Shown: positions 1 to 9,441, counted from the first letter of the stretch. The stretch: 64,000 nucleotides of DNA from Thalassococcus halodurans (GCF_900108225.1 NZ_FNUZ01000001.1:682001-746000), one strand, 5' to 3'. The notes: generated by a model from the letters alone, not told the origin. Numbers and translations are program-made.

Positions 1-689
1 CCAAATCTGGCGTTCTCAGCCAGCGGATCACCACAACCATGCACGCGACCACGCACATCGACGCGCCTGCGCACGTGGTTCAGGGCACACCGTTTATCGA
101 CGAAGTTCCGCTGCCGCACTTTTTCGGCACCGGCATCGTTGTGTCGCTGCCCAAAAAGAAATGGGAACCGATCACAGGTGAGGATCTGGAAAAGGCCTGC
201 GGTCACGCGATCCGCAAGGGCGATGTTCTGATCATCAACACCGGCTGGCACAAACAGTACGAAGACGGCGATTACTTTGCCTACTGCCCGGGCTTTGTGG
301 CCTCTGCTGGCGAATGGATGGTGGAAAAAGGCGTGAAGGTTGTCGGGCACGACACGCAGGCCAACGACCACCCGCTTGCCACAGCAATCGGCCCGCAGCG
401 CAACGGTCCTCTGCTGCCGCATCTGGCGGATGAGTACAAAGAATGGTCCGGCGGTCGTGACTGGAAAGACGACTTCCCCGATTGGGAACCGGTCCACAAC
501 ATCCTGTTCAAGAACGGCATCATGGGCATCGAAAACGTGGGCGGCGATCTGGACGCGGTCACAGGCAAACGCTGCACATTCGCCTTCTTCCCGTGGAACT
601 GGGACCGCGGCGATGGCTGTATCGTTCGTCTAGTTGCGATGATCGACAAAAGCCAGAACTTCCGCATCGACGCTGGCGAAAGCTTCTAA
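1..689 (+). CDS. Cyclase family protein (kynurenine formamidase-like), 5' end outside window
   Basis: The frame is open from base 3, before the first ATG at 39, so the N-terminus lies upstream of the window. Just after that ATG is HATTHIDAPAHV, the metal-binding signature (HxGTHxDxPxH type) of the cyclase/kynurenine formamidase family, metal-dependent hydrolases that open amides, lactones or esters. The second position of the core is A rather than G. About 230 residues are visible, close to the usual 210-260. It leads a plus-strand series of esterase, cupin, SDR, dehydrogenase, ABC importer and BKACE genes, so a ring-opening or hydrolytic step in catabolism is likely. The substrate cannot be read from sequence. 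Confidence 0.75.
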   Translation, partial: KSGVLSQRITTTMHATTHIDAPAHVVQGTPFIDEVPLPHFFGTGIVVSLPKKKWEPITGEDLEKACGHAIRKGDVLIINTGWHKQYEDGDYFAYCPGFVASAGEWMVEKGVKVVGHDTQANDHPLATAIGPQRNGPLLPHLADEYKEWSGGRDWKDDFPDWEPVHNILFKNGIMGIENVGGDLDAVTGKRCTFAFFPWNWDRGDGCIVRLVAMIDKSQNFRIDAGESF

Positions 690-752
690 GGCTTTCCGTG
701 CGGGCTGCCCGACAACGGCGGCCCGCGACTTTCAAGACATGGGGAGGATGTC

Positions 753-1676
753 ATGAAAAAACTTCTGTGTTCCTTGGCATTTCTGGCCGCGTCACCGGTC
801 TCGGCCCAAGTGGTGCTGACGCCGGATATCGCCGAGGCTTTGCCTGCCTTGGGGTCCGAGCTGTCGCGCGAAATGGTCGGTGGAACCATGAAGCTGTACG
901 GCCCCTTGCATGCTGCCGACACCAATGACGGGCTGAACGTTTCAACTGATCAGGCCTATGGAGATCACGAGCGGCAAAAGCTTGATGTCTATGCCCCTGA
1001 AGGCGCGTCCAATTTACCTGTGATGGTCTTTGTGCACGGCGGTGGTTTTGTCCGTGGCGACAAGGGCGGTGCCGCAAATATCGGCCGCTGGTTCGCGCGT
1101 CATGGCGTTGTGACGGTGACCCTGAATTACCGGTTCGCACCGGAAAGCACGTGGCCCTCGGGGGCCAAGGACGTGGCGCTGGCGCTGGATTGGATCAAGG
1201 CGAACATCGCGGGGCTTGGCGGCAATCCGGAACGCATCGTTCTGTCAGGCAATTCCGCCGGATCGATGCATGTGGCCGATTATACGTTCCACGAAGATTT
1301 CCAGAATGAGGCTGACGGCGTTGTCGGCTCGATCCTGATTTCCCCTCCTGCCGTTGACCTTATGGGCCGCGAACTCGATCCCGCGCGGGACACTTTGTAC
1401 TACGGCCCCGACGGCGACCGCGCCGCGCAGTCCGTGGTGAACGCGCTGGACGGTCGCACCCTTCCGGTGATGGTCGCCTACGCCGAGCATGAGCCCGCCA
1501 TGATCATCGACCAGACCCGCAAACTGATCACCGGCCTGACCGACCGCAACGGTCGTCTTCCGCTGGTCGTGGGGGTGGCGGGTCACAACCACATCTCAAT
1601 CGTCGAACACATCGGCACTGCCGATGAATCGCTTGTCCATGAAATGCTGAACTTTGTCGGCACGGCGGGCGATTAA
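753..1676 (+). CDS. Secreted alpha/beta hydrolase (esterase/lipase family)
   Basis: This 307-residue protein begins with a signal peptide (MKKLLCSLAFLAASPVSA, cut near residue 19), so it acts in the periplasm. HGGGF near residue 95 is the oxyanion-hole motif of the hormone-sensitive lipase/carboxylesterase group, and GNSAGS is the nucleophile elbow with the catalytic serine. A C-terminal GHNHISI supplies a plausible catalytic histidine. The start follows a good ribosome site (GGGGAGGATGTC). It lies between the cyclase and cupin genes. The inferred role is periplasmic ester hydrolysis of the compound that the downstream importer takes up. Confidence 0.8.
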   Translation: MKKLLCSLAFLAASPVSAQVVLTPDIAEALPALGSELSREMVGGTMKLYGPLHAADTNDGLNVSTDQAYGDHERQKLDVYAPEGASNLPVMVFVHGGGFVRGDKGGAANIGRWFARHGVVTVTLNYRFAPESTWPSGAKDVALALDWIKANIAGLGGNPERIVLSGNSAGSMHVADYTFHEDFQNEADGVVGSILISPPAVDLMGRELDPARDTLYYGPDGDRAAQSVVNALDGRTLPVMVAYAEHEPAMIIDQTRKLITGLTDRNGRLPLVVGVAGHNHISIVEHIGTADESLVHEMLNFVGTAGD

Positions 1677-1691
1677 GAAAGGACTTTTCCC

Positions 1692-2036
1692 ATGCATATC
1701 AAGCGCTTCAATGATGCCGAACCCTATGAGGCCCCGAACCACTGGGGCGTGTCGGGCCTAAGGCTTCAGGGTTTCGAAGAAGGTGGACCGACGAACCAGT
1801 GGGTCGGCTTTTCCCAGTTCCTGCCCGGTGGCGGCGCAGGTCCGGATTCGACCCCGTTTGAAAAGGTTTACGTCGTCCTCGAAGGCGAGATGACCATCGA
1901 ATGGGACGGCAAGACCGACGTTCTGCGCGCGATGGACAGCTGTACCGTTCCGCCCGGCCTGATCCGGCGCATCGAAAACAAATCGAACCACGTGTGCAAA
2001 ATGCTCGTGGTCATCCCCTACCCCCCAAAGGCCTGA
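1692..2036 (+). CDS. Cupin-domain protein
   Basis: A 114-residue single-domain cupin. The segment from GGGAGPDSTPFEKVYVVLEG matches cupin motif 1 in outline, and the later PPGLIRRIENKS region resembles motif 2. The metal-binding histidines are sparse: motif 1 has D and S where H-x-H is usual, which suggests a non-canonical metal site or a binding role. The start is 15 nt after the esterase stop with AGAAAGGAC as ribosome site. Small cupins in catabolic operons often act as isomerases, dioxygenase-like enzymes or sensors, and none of these can be chosen here. Confidence 0.75.
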   Translation: MHIKRFNDAEPYEAPNHWGVSGLRLQGFEEGGPTNQWVGFSQFLPGGGAGPDSTPFEKVYVVLEGEMTIEWDGKTDVLRAMDSCTVPPGLIRRIENKSNHVCKMLVVIPYPPKA

Positions 2037-2039
2037 CCC

Positions 2040-2834
2040 ATGCAATCAATGACAAATGCACTGTCCATGTTCGACGTCAAAAACAACGTCGCCCTGATCA
2101 CTGGCGCGTCTGGCGCCTTCGGAATGGTCGCCGCCCGCGTTCTTGCTGGTGCCGGATGCAAGCTGGTTCTGGTGGCCGGAAATCAGGACGCGCTGGACGA
2201 AATCGCCGAGGAATGTCGCGCGATGGGCGCTGATGTGACTACAATCAACACCCGCCCGACGGACGAGACAATCTGCAACGATCTTGTGGCGCAGGCGGTC
2301 GAAGCCTACGGAAAACTGGATATTCTCGTCGTCGCCTCGGGGATGAACCGCGTCGCGCTGATCAACGACATGACGCCGGAAACATTTGAATCTGTCATGG
2401 ATGCGAACGTCACCCAGACGTGGCTTTTGTCCCGTGCAGCGGCAGCCCAAATGAAACAGCAGGGCTATGGCAAGATCGTCTTGGTCAGCTCGGCGCGCGG
2501 CTTGCTGGGCCACCCCGCCGGATACACCGCGTATTGCGCGTCGAAATCGGCCACTGACGGCATCACCAAGGCGCTTGGCTGTGAACTGGGCGCGTCCGGT
2601 GTGACCGTCAACGCCATTGCCCCGACCGTGTTCCGGTCACCGCTGACGGCATGGATGTTCGAGGACACCGAAGAGGCCACCAAGGTGCGCAACGGCTTTC
2701 TTGCGCGGGTGCCGAAAGGCCGGTTGGGCGAACCCGAGGATCTGGCGGGTCCCTTGTTGTTCCTCGCGTCCAAGGCGTCCGATTTCTACACCGGCCACAT
2801 TCTGTATGCCGATGGCGGATACACGGCGGGCTGA
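2040..2834 (+). CDS. Short-chain dehydrogenase/reductase (SDR)
   Basis: A 264-residue classical SDR. TGASGAFG near residue 22 is the NAD(P)-binding TGxxxGxG motif, and YCASK is the catalytic YxxxK with an upstream serine in the LVSSARG strand. The C-terminal YTGHILYADGGY is typical of FabG-like members. It starts 3 nt after the cupin stop and its TGA overlaps the ATG of the next gene, so the two are translationally coupled. It probably oxidises or reduces a hydroxyl/keto group in the operon's catabolic route. Confidence 0.85.
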   Translation: MQSMTNALSMFDVKNNVALITGASGAFGMVAARVLAGAGCKLVLVAGNQDALDEIAEECRAMGADVTTINTRPTDETICNDLVAQAVEAYGKLDILVVASGMNRVALINDMTPETFESVMDANVTQTWLLSRAAAAQMKQQGYGKIVLVSSARGLLGHPAGYTAYCASKSATDGITKALGCELGASGVTVNAIAPTVFRSPLTAWMFEDTEEATKVRNGFLARVPKGRLGEPEDLAGPLLFLASKASDFYTGHILYADGGYTAG

Positions 2835-3763
2835 TGATGGACACCACCGCACATCATATCGCTGTCATCGGCGCAGGGCTTATGGGGCACGGGATCGCCC
2901 TAACTTTTGCCCGCGCAGGCCATCGCGTTTCGATCACCGATCCGGTGCCCGAAGCGCGTGAAACGGTCACCGACCGGATGGCGCAAAGCATGGCCGCGAT
3001 GGGCGACGCTGACACGTCGATTGCCACAGCGCTGAAACTGATCACGATTGCCGAAACCACGGCCGATGCGGTGAAAACAGCAACCGTCGTGTTCGAAGCC
3101 GCGCCCGAGAAAATGGCGTTGAAGCAGAAAATCTTTGCCGAGATCGAAGCCCATGCGCCCGAGACCTGCATTCTGGCGTCGAACACGTCGGTCATGCCGA
3201 TCACCGAAATCATGTCGGGCCTGCGCCTGCAAAACCGCGCGCTTGGCACCCATTGGTGGAACCCGCCCCACATGATCCCGCTGGTCGAGACCATCCGCAC
3301 CAAGTGGACCGATCCAACCGTTGCGCAGACCATGTTCGACCTGCTGGAGGGGGCCGGAAAAACGCCGGTGATGGTTGCAAAGGATGTTCCCGGTTTCATC
3401 GGCAACCGGCTGCAGCATGCGCTGTGGCGCGAAGCGATCAGCCTTGTTGAAAACGGCATTTGCGATGCCGAGGCAGTGGACACCGTGATCAAATCCAGCT
3501 TCGGTCGCCGGTTGGCCGTGCTGGGCCCGTTGGAAAATGCCGATCTGGTCGGCACCGATCTGACGCTCGATATCCACGAAAACGTGCTTCACGACATCGA
3601 GGCGCGCCAAGGCCCGTCGCCCTATCTGCAGCAGCTTGTTGCCGAGAAGCGGTTGGGAATGAAGTCAGGCGAAGGGTTCCGCAAGTGGACCGAGGCAGAG
3701 GCGGACGCCGTGCGCGCCCGCGTCGCAAGCCACCTGAAGAAACTTGAAAAAATCTTGGAATAA
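2834..3763 (+). CDS. 3-hydroxyacyl-CoA dehydrogenase family protein (carnitine/gulonate dehydrogenase-like)
   Basis: The start is the ATG overlapping the SDR stop (ATGATGG; the second ATG at 2837 is an alternative), giving about 309 residues. VIGAGLMGHGIA is the N-terminal Rossmann motif, and the later PGFIGNRLQHALWREA begins the helical C-terminal domain. The active-site stretch reads THWWNPPHMIPLVE, which resembles L-carnitine and L-gulonate 3-dehydrogenases more than the HFFNP of fatty-acid enzymes. I infer that it oxidises a free 3-hydroxy acid to a 3-keto acid. That would feed the BKACE enzyme encoded at the end of the same operon. Confidence 0.8.
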   Translation: MMDTTAHHIAVIGAGLMGHGIALTFARAGHRVSITDPVPEARETVTDRMAQSMAAMGDADTSIATALKLITIAETTADAVKTATVVFEAAPEKMALKQKIFAEIEAHAPETCILASNTSVMPITEIMSGLRLQNRALGTHWWNPPHMIPLVETIRTKWTDPTVAQTMFDLLEGAGKTPVMVAKDVPGFIGNRLQHALWREAISLVENGICDAEAVDTVIKSSFGRRLAVLGPLENADLVGTDLTLDIHENVLHDIEARQGPSPYLQQLVAEKRLGMKSGEGFRKWTEAEADAVRARVASHLKKLEKILE

Positions 3764-3803
3764 CGAACCGCCGGTTGGAAGATCGGCACAGGGAGGAAGA
3801 ACC

Positions 3804-5087
3804 ATGAATAAGAAAACAGCCATAGCTCCAAACCGCCGTGCGTTTCTTACGGGCGCAGGTGCAGTTCTTGCCAGTCCGGCGGTCCTGACGGCCACACGGG
3901 CCTATGCCGCGACACCCACCCTCCGCGTCGGACACGTCAGCCCGCGCACCGGGCCGCTGGCCGGTTTTGCCGAAGCGGACGACTTTGTTCTGGCGGGCAT
4001 CGAAAAGGCCTTTGCCGGAGGGATCGAAAACAACGGCAAAAGCTGGAACATCGAGATCATCTCGAAGGACAGTCAGTCCAACCCGAACCGCGCCGCCGAA
4101 GTTGCTGCCGATCTGATCCTTGGCGACGAGGTTGATATCATCGTCGCGGCCTCGACACCGGATACGGTCAACCCTGTGTCCGATCAGGCCGAGGTAAACG
4201 AGGTGCCCTGCATCACCACCGACTGTCCGTGGCAGCCCTATTTCTTTGGCCGCAACGGCGTGCCCGGCGAAGGGTTCGCATCGACATATCACTTTTTCTG
4301 GGGTCTCGAAGACGTCATCGGCGCGTTTCTGGATATGTGGGGCAAGTCTGGCGTCGCCAAGACGGTAGGCGGCTTGTTCCCGAACGACGCGGACGGCAAC
4401 GCCTGGGGTCATCCGGAATTGGGTCTGCCCAAACCGCTGGCGGCAGAGGGCTATAACCTGATCGATCCGGGCCGCTACCAGCCGCTGTCTGATGATTTCT
4501 CGAACTACATTGCCGCGTTCAAGGATGCGGGTTGCGAGATCGTGACAGGCAACATGATCCCGCCGGATTTCGCGACCTTCTGGTCGCAGGCCGCGCAACA
4601 GGGCTTTAACCCCAAGGTCGTGACCATCGGCAAGGCGCTGCTGTTCCCGTCGGTGATTGAATCGCTTGGCGAACGCGGCGATGGCCTGAGTTCCGAGGTC
4701 TGGTGGTCGCCCAACCATCCCTTTGCATCCTCGCTTGACGGGAGCTCGGCCAAAGATCTGGCCGAAGGCTATACCGCCGCATCAAACCGCCCGTGGACAC
4801 AGCCCATCGGCTTTAAGCACGCGCTGTTCGAAGTGGTCGCGGATGTGGCGCGCCGCGCTGACGATCTGGAAGACCCCGAGGCCATCGTGGCCGCCATCCA
4901 GGGCACCAATCTGGACACGATTGTAGGCAACGTGAACTGGGCCAACGGGCCGATCAACAATGTCACCAAGACGCCGCTGGTTGCGGGCCAGTGGCAGAAA
5001 GACGGCGACGCGTTTGACCTGAAAATCGTCGCCAACTCGGCTGCCTCGGACATTCCGCTGACCGGCGACCTGAAATTTCTGGCCTAA
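3804..5087 (+). CDS. ABC transporter periplasmic binding protein, branched-chain amino acid type (Peripla_BP_6)
   Basis: The start at 3804 follows a strong GGGAGGAAG site; an upstream in-frame ATG at 3744 lies inside the previous gene and is unlikely. The 427-residue product begins with a twin-arginine-like leader (NRRAFLTGAGAVLASPAVL), ending near ATRAYA, so it is exported folded. The mature start (TLRVGHVSPRTGPLAGFAE) is the hallmark of LivJ-like receptors, here of the long subclass that often binds aromatic or other carboxylates. It is followed by two ATPases and two permeases. The ligand is probably the operon's carboxylate substrate. Confidence 0.85.
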   Translation: MNKKTAIAPNRRAFLTGAGAVLASPAVLTATRAYAATPTLRVGHVSPRTGPLAGFAEADDFVLAGIEKAFAGGIENNGKSWNIEIISKDSQSNPNRAAEVAADLILGDEVDIIVAASTPDTVNPVSDQAEVNEVPCITTDCPWQPYFFGRNGVPGEGFASTYHFFWGLEDVIGAFLDMWGKSGVAKTVGGLFPNDADGNAWGHPELGLPKPLAAEGYNLIDPGRYQPLSDDFSNYIAAFKDAGCEIVTGNMIPPDFATFWSQAAQQGFNPKVVTIGKALLFPSVIESLGERGDGLSSEVWWSPNHPFASSLDGSSAKDLAEGYTAASNRPWTQPIGFKHALFEVVADVARRADDLEDPEAIVAAIQGTNLDTIVGNVNWANGPINNVTKTPLVAGQWQKDGDAFDLKIVANSAASDIPLTGDLKFLA

Positions 5088-5138
5088 AAGAAAAGGCGCG
5101 GCATCATGGTGCCGCCCCTTTTTCCAAGTGAGGACGGT

Positions 5139-5867
5139 ATGACCGCCATTTTACGACTGGACCATCTGAGCAAGTCTTTCGGGGCTGTGACAGTGGCCGA
5201 TGCGCTAAGTTACGAGGTCGCCCAAGGCGAAGCTCTGGGCGTGATCGGTCCGAACGGCGCGGGTAAAACCTCGATGTTCAATCTGATCACGGGCACCTTC
5301 GGCCCCGACAACGGGCGGGTCTTCTTTGACGGCAAGGACATCACCAACATGAGCGCGGCCAAACGCAGCCACGCCGGTATCGCCCGATCGTTTCAGGTGC
5401 CCCAACCGTTTTCCGGCATGACCGTGTTTGAAAATGCCATGATCGCAGCCACCCAGTCGGCGGGTCTGCACGGACACGAGGCCGAACGGTTTTGCCTTGA
5501 GGTTCTGGAACAGACCGAACTTCTGCCAAAGGCCAATGTGCTGGCAGGCAGTCTGACCCTTCTGGAACGCAAGCGGCTTGAAATGACCCGCGCGCTTTGC
5601 GCCAAGCCCAAGCTTTTGTTGCTGGACGAAATCGCCGGTGGCCTGACCGAGGCCGAGTGCAAATTCTTGGTGCAAACCATCAAGGATATCCACGCAAGCG
5701 GCGTTGCGATCATCTGGATCGAACATGTGGTTCACGCCCTGATGGCTGTCGTTGACCGCCTGATCGTGATCGATTTCGGCAAAAAGATCGCCGAGGGCGA
5801 ACCGCAAAAGATCATGGAGAGCCCCGAAGTGAAAGAAATCTATCTCGGGATCGAAGCCGATGCCTGA
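5139..5867 (+). CDS. ABC transporter ATP-binding protein (LivG-like)
   Basis: The start at 5139, after GTGAGGACGGT, gives the expected 242 residues. The upstream ATG at 5106 would add an unconserved 11-residue head. Walker A is GPNGAGKTS and Walker B is [11 protein letters not shown]. The signature region reads [14 protein letters not shown] instead of LSGGQ, a variant common in LivG-type ATPases. The ending (YLGIEADA) and position between binding protein and LivF-like gene fit a HAAT-family importer. It energises uptake from the inner face of the cytoplasmic membrane. The last 8 nt overlap the next gene. Confidence 0.88.
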   Translation: MTAILRLDHLSKSFGAVTVADALSYEVAQGEALGVIGPNGAGKTSMFNLITGTFGPDNGRVFFDGKDITNMSAAKRSHAGIARSFQVPQPFSGMTVFENAMIAATQSAGLHGHEAERFCLEVLEQTELLPKANVLAGSLTLLERKRLEMTRALCAKPKLLLLDEIAGGLTEAECKFLVQTIKDIHASGVAIIWIEHVVHALMAVVDRLIVIDFGKKIAEGEPQKIMESPEVKEIYLGIEADA

Positions 5868-6567
5868 GCCCATTCTGAACATTCAGGGGCTGAAGGCCTT
5901 CTACGGGGATTTTCAGGCGCTCTACGGGGTCGATATGTACATCGAACCCGGCGAGGTGCTGGCAATTATCGGTGCCAACGGCGCCGGCAAGACCACGTTG
6001 ATGCGGTCGGTCACAGGGCTTTTATCAAACGGGCCGGGCCAGATCCATTTTCAGGGCAACGATATCAGCCAGCTGCGCGCCGACGAAGTGGCGATGCAGG
6101 GGCTGGCCATGGTGCCCGAGGGGCGCCAGCTTTTCCCGTCTCTGACGGTCAAGGAAAACCTGATGATCGGTGCGCAGGTCGGGCGGCAAGGCCCGTGGAA
6201 TCTGGATGCGGTCTATCGGCTGTTTCCGATCCTTGAGGAACGCAAAGATCAGGCTTCGACATCGCTTTCGGGGGGGCAGCAGCAGATGGTCGCGATTGGC
6301 CGTGCGCTGATGGCGAACCCCGACCTGATCATGTTCGACGAAATCAGTCTCGGGCTGGCACCCATTGTCATCAAGGACATCTACGCCGCCCTTCCGGGCA
6401 TCATCAACGGCGGCATGAGCGCGATCATCGTTGAACAGGACATCGCTCAGGCGCTGAAAGTTTCGTCGCGTGTGTACTGCCTGCAAGAGGGCCGCGTGTC
6501 GCTGGAAGGCGCGTCAGACAAGGTTTCGCGCGAGGAGATTTCCCGCGCTTATTTCGGGATCGAATGA
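5860..6567 (+). CDS. ABC transporter ATP-binding protein (LivF-like)
   Basis: A 235-residue ATPase with Walker A GANGAGKTT, signature SLSGGQQQM, Walker B LIMFDEISLGLAP and the switch region IVEQD. GQIHFQGNDIS and the VPEGRQLFPSLTVKENL stretch are characteristic of LivF. The start overlaps the LivG-like gene by 8 nt, and only one base separates it from the permease gene. With its partner it forms the ATPase heterodimer of the importer. The transported compound is not identifiable from this subunit. Confidence 0.9.
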   Translation: MPEPILNIQGLKAFYGDFQALYGVDMYIEPGEVLAIIGANGAGKTTLMRSVTGLLSNGPGQIHFQGNDISQLRADEVAMQGLAMVPEGRQLFPSLTVKENLMIGAQVGRQGPWNLDAVYRLFPILEERKDQASTSLSGGQQQMVAIGRALMANPDLIMFDEISLGLAPIVIKDIYAALPGIINGGMSAIIVEQDIAQALKVSSRVYCLQEGRVSLEGASDKVSREEISRAYFGIE

Positions 6568-6568
6568 C

Positions 6569-7432
6569 ATGGATTGGGTGAACGCAATCGTACAGGGCAC
6601 CTTGCTGGGCGGATTATATGCGCTTTTTGCAGCCGGATTGTCCCTGATTTTCGGCGTCATGCGGCTGGTTAATATCGCGCATGGCGACCTGATCGTCATG
6701 GCGGCCTATCTGGGTCTGACTGTCACGGCGACGGTCGGGCTCCATCCGCTGGCGGCCTTGGCAATCGTGGTGCCTGCTATGGCGTTGATCGGCTATGTGC
6801 TGCAACGAGGGCTGCTGAACCAGACCCTTGGCGAAGACCTGCTGCCGCCCCTGCTGGTCACCTTCGGCCTGAGCGTGATCCTGCAAAACGGTCTGCTTGA
6901 GGTCTACACCGCCGATCCGCAGAAGATGGATGCAGGCGCGTTGGAAACGGCCAGCATCGCAATGGGCGGGCTGACGCTCGGGGTGTTGCCGGTTCTGACC
7001 TTTGCCATCGCCGTCGCGGTGATCTGGGCGCTACAATGGACGTTCTATCACACCGCCGTCGGGCGCGCCTTCCGGGCCGTGTCGGACAATCAGGACATTG
7101 CCCAACTGATGGGCCTGAACCGTCGCCATGTTTTCGGACTGGCCATGGCACTGGCACTGGGTGTGACGGCGATTGCGGGCATCCTTCTTGGTATCCGGAC
7201 AAGCTTTGATCCGTCGATCGGCGGCGGACGCCTGATTTTCGGCTTCGAAGCCGTGATTATCGGGGGCCTTGGCAATCTCTGGGGCACTTTGGCAGGCGGC
7301 GTGATCCTTGGCATCGCGCAAACCGTGGGCGCCAAGATCGATCCCGGTTTCCAGATACTCGCGGGCCATCTGGCCTTCCTGATCATCCTTGCCATCCGTC
7401 CGAACGGCCTATTCCCGAGGATCGCAGCATGA
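6569..7432 (+). CDS. ABC transporter permease (LivH-like)
   Basis: I start at the ATG at 6569, immediately after the LivF-like stop, giving 287 residues. The longer frame from 6470 runs inside the upstream ATPase. The sequence is strongly hydrophobic with about eight membrane spans. GGLYALFAAGLSLIFGVMRLVNIAHGD is the diagnostic LivH N-terminal signature. The EAA-like loop near FGFEAVIIGGLGNLWGT is the ATPase contact region. It pairs with the LivM-like permease, whose ATG overlaps this stop codon. Confidence 0.88.
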   Translation: MDWVNAIVQGTLLGGLYALFAAGLSLIFGVMRLVNIAHGDLIVMAAYLGLTVTATVGLHPLAALAIVVPAMALIGYVLQRGLLNQTLGEDLLPPLLVTFGLSVILQNGLLEVYTADPQKMDAGALETASIAMGGLTLGVLPVLTFAIAVAVIWALQWTFYHTAVGRAFRAVSDNQDIAQLMGLNRRHVFGLAMALALGVTAIAGILLGIRTSFDPSIGGGRLIFGFEAVIIGGLGNLWGTLAGGVILGIAQTVGAKIDPGFQILAGHLAFLIILAIRPNGLFPRIAA

Positions 7433-8457
7433 GCTTGCAGAACTACTCCGTCACCCGCTCCTCAAAGGCTGCACGTGTCGCCGCCGTTCTGGGGGCACTA
7501 TGTGTGATCCTGCTGATATCGGCTCCGTGGTGGGCCGGTCGCGCCGAAATGCGCCTGTTGGGAGAGCTGTTCCTATACCTCGCGCTGGCCTCGCTCTGGA
7601 ACCTGATGGCGGGCTACGCCGGACTGGTTTCAGTTGGACAGCAGGCCTTTGTCGGGTTTGGCGGCTATATGTTGTTTGCTCTGACCATGTTTGGCGGCCT
7701 GCACCCCTTTGCGGCCATCGCGCTGGCAGGCGTTCTGGGTGCGCTGGTGTCCGTGCCGGTCGCTGTCCTGATCTTCCGACTTCGCGGGGCCTATTTTGCC
7801 ATCGGCACGTGGGTCATCGCCGAAGTGTTCCGGCTGGGGTTTGCACAAGTTTCGGCATTGGGCGGCGGGTCCGGATCGTCTTTGCCAATGGCCATCGTCA
7901 AATCGCTGGCCTCGAAACGCGATATGCGCGAGGCGCTGAGTTATTGGTTGGCTTTGGGTGCTGCTGTGCTTGTCGTGACCTGCGTCTATCTTTTCCTGCG
8001 CTCGCGCCAGGGTCTGGCCCTAACCGCCATACGCGACAACGAACTGGCCGCGAAAAGCCTTGGCATCGATATCTGGCGGACGAAGTTCACGGTCTACGTC
8101 GTCACCTCTGCTTTGACCGCGATGATCGGCGCGCTGATCTTTCTGCAAAAGCTGCGCATCTCGCCTGATGCCGCGTTCAGCGTCAACGACTGGACGGCGT
8201 TTGTCATCTTTATCGTGGTGATCGGTGGCATCGGAACCATCGAAGGCCCGATCATCGGAACGCTGGTGTTTTTCGCGCTGCGCGAAACGCTGGCCGATCT
8301 CGGGACGATCTACCTGATCGTTTTGGGCATCGTCGCCATCGTGGTGATGCTGAAAGCCCCCAAAGGGATTTGGGGCCTCATTCGAACCCGCTTTGATCTG
8401 CAACTATTCCCGCTGGGCTATCGCGTGATTGCCCCGAAAGACGACAAGGAAGCCTGA
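7429..8457 (+). CDS. ABC transporter permease (LivM-like)
   Basis: A 342-residue membrane protein overlapping the previous gene by ATGA. LWNLMAGYAGLVSVGQQAFVG is the LivM signature, and the cytoplasmic loop FVIFIVVIGGIGTIEGPIIG is the coupling helix for the ATPase. About ten hydrophobic segments are seen. It completes the five-component importer (receptor, two ATPases, two permeases). The stop is 3 nt before the BKACE gene, so transport and intracellular cleavage are probably co-expressed. Confidence 0.88.
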   Translation: MSLQNYSVTRSSKAARVAAVLGALCVILLISAPWWAGRAEMRLLGELFLYLALASLWNLMAGYAGLVSVGQQAFVGFGGYMLFALTMFGGLHPFAAIALAGVLGALVSVPVAVLIFRLRGAYFAIGTWVIAEVFRLGFAQVSALGGGSGSSLPMAIVKSLASKRDMREALSYWLALGAAVLVVTCVYLFLRSRQGLALTAIRDNELAAKSLGIDIWRTKFTVYVVTSALTAMIGALIFLQKLRISPDAAFSVNDWTAFVIFIVVIGGIGTIEGPIIGTLVFFALRETLADLGTIYLIVLGIVAIVVMLKAPKGIWGLIRTRFDLQLFPLGYRVIAPKDDKEA

Positions 8458-8460
8458 CCC

Positions 8461-9399
8461 ATGGCACGTCAAAAGAAAACCATCATCACCTGCGCCATCA
8501 CTGGGGCCATCCATACACCGACCATGTCGGATGCGCTGCCCTACACCTATGATGACATCGCCCAGCAGGCGATTGATGCCGCCGAAGCCGGTGCGTCGAT
8601 CCTGCACCTGCATGCGCGCAACAACGAAACCGGCGCGCCTTCGGTCAATCCGGACGATTTCGCGCCCTTCCTGCCGCGCATCAAGCAAGCGACAGATGCC
8701 GTGGTCAACATCTCGACGGGCGGGTCCCTGACGCTGTCCATTCAGGACCGGATCACCCCTGCCAAAACCTTCAGCCCCGAGATGTGTTCGATGAACATGG
8801 GGTCGATGAACTTTTCGTTCCATCCGTTGGCAAACCGCTACAAGGATGGCGATTGGAAGTTCGACTGGGAAAAGGAATATGTCGCGGGCTCGGACCAGAA
8901 CATCTTTCGCAACACCTTCCGCGACATCAAAGAAGCCGCCGACACGCTGGCCCCGCATGACATCAAGTTCGAACACGAATGCTATGATGTTGGGCACCTG
9001 TATAACCTGAAATTCTGCATGGATATCGGGCTGTTCAAAGCGCCGATCTTTATCCAGTTCATCTTCGGCATTCTTGGCGGTATCGGCCCCGAGGTCGACA
9101 ACCTGATCTTTATGAAACGCACCGCCGACCGTCTGTTCGGGGACGACTATCGCTGGTCGGTTCTGGGTGCAGGCGGCGCGCAGATGTCCTTGGCAACCAC
9201 GGCCAGCCAGATGGGTGGCAACGTGCGCGTCGGGCTGGAAGACAGCCTGTTCATTTCCCGTGGCCAGCTGGCGGAAAGCAACGCGCAGCAGGTGGCCAAA
9301 ATCCGGCGTATTGTCGAAGACCTCGGCAGTCAGGTGGCCACACCCGACGAAGCGCGCGAGATACTGGATCTTAAGGGCGGCGATAGGGTGGCGTTCTGA
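8461..9399 (+). CDS. Beta-keto acid cleavage enzyme (BKACE, DUF849)
   Basis: A 312-residue member of the 3-keto-5-aminohexanoate cleavage enzyme family. These zinc enzymes condense a beta-keto acid with acetyl-CoA to give acetoacetate and a new acyl-CoA. ILHLHAR (His49, His51) supplies two zinc ligands and GLEDSLF the conserved glutamate; the opening TCAITGA is the family N-terminal signature. Position after a 3-hydroxy-acid dehydrogenase and importer supports a route of 3-hydroxy acid to 3-keto acid to acyl-CoA. Carnitine-like compounds are one known case of this pairing, but the substrate here is open. It is the last gene of the operon. Confidence 0.88.
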   Translation: MARQKKTIITCAITGAIHTPTMSDALPYTYDDIAQQAIDAAEAGASILHLHARNNETGAPSVNPDDFAPFLPRIKQATDAVVNISTGGSLTLSIQDRITPAKTFSPEMCSMNMGSMNFSFHPLANRYKDGDWKFDWEKEYVAGSDQNIFRNTFRDIKEAADTLAPHDIKFEHECYDVGHLYNLKFCMDIGLFKAPIFIQFIFGILGGIGPEVDNLIFMKRTADRLFGDDYRWSVLGAGGAQMSLATTASQMGGNVRVGLEDSLFISRGQLAESNAQQVAKIRRIVEDLGSQVATPDEAREILDLKGGDRVAF

Positions 9400-9441
9400 T
9401 CACGCGTCAGTCGCGCTCTGCGCATATGCGAAAACATGGCG

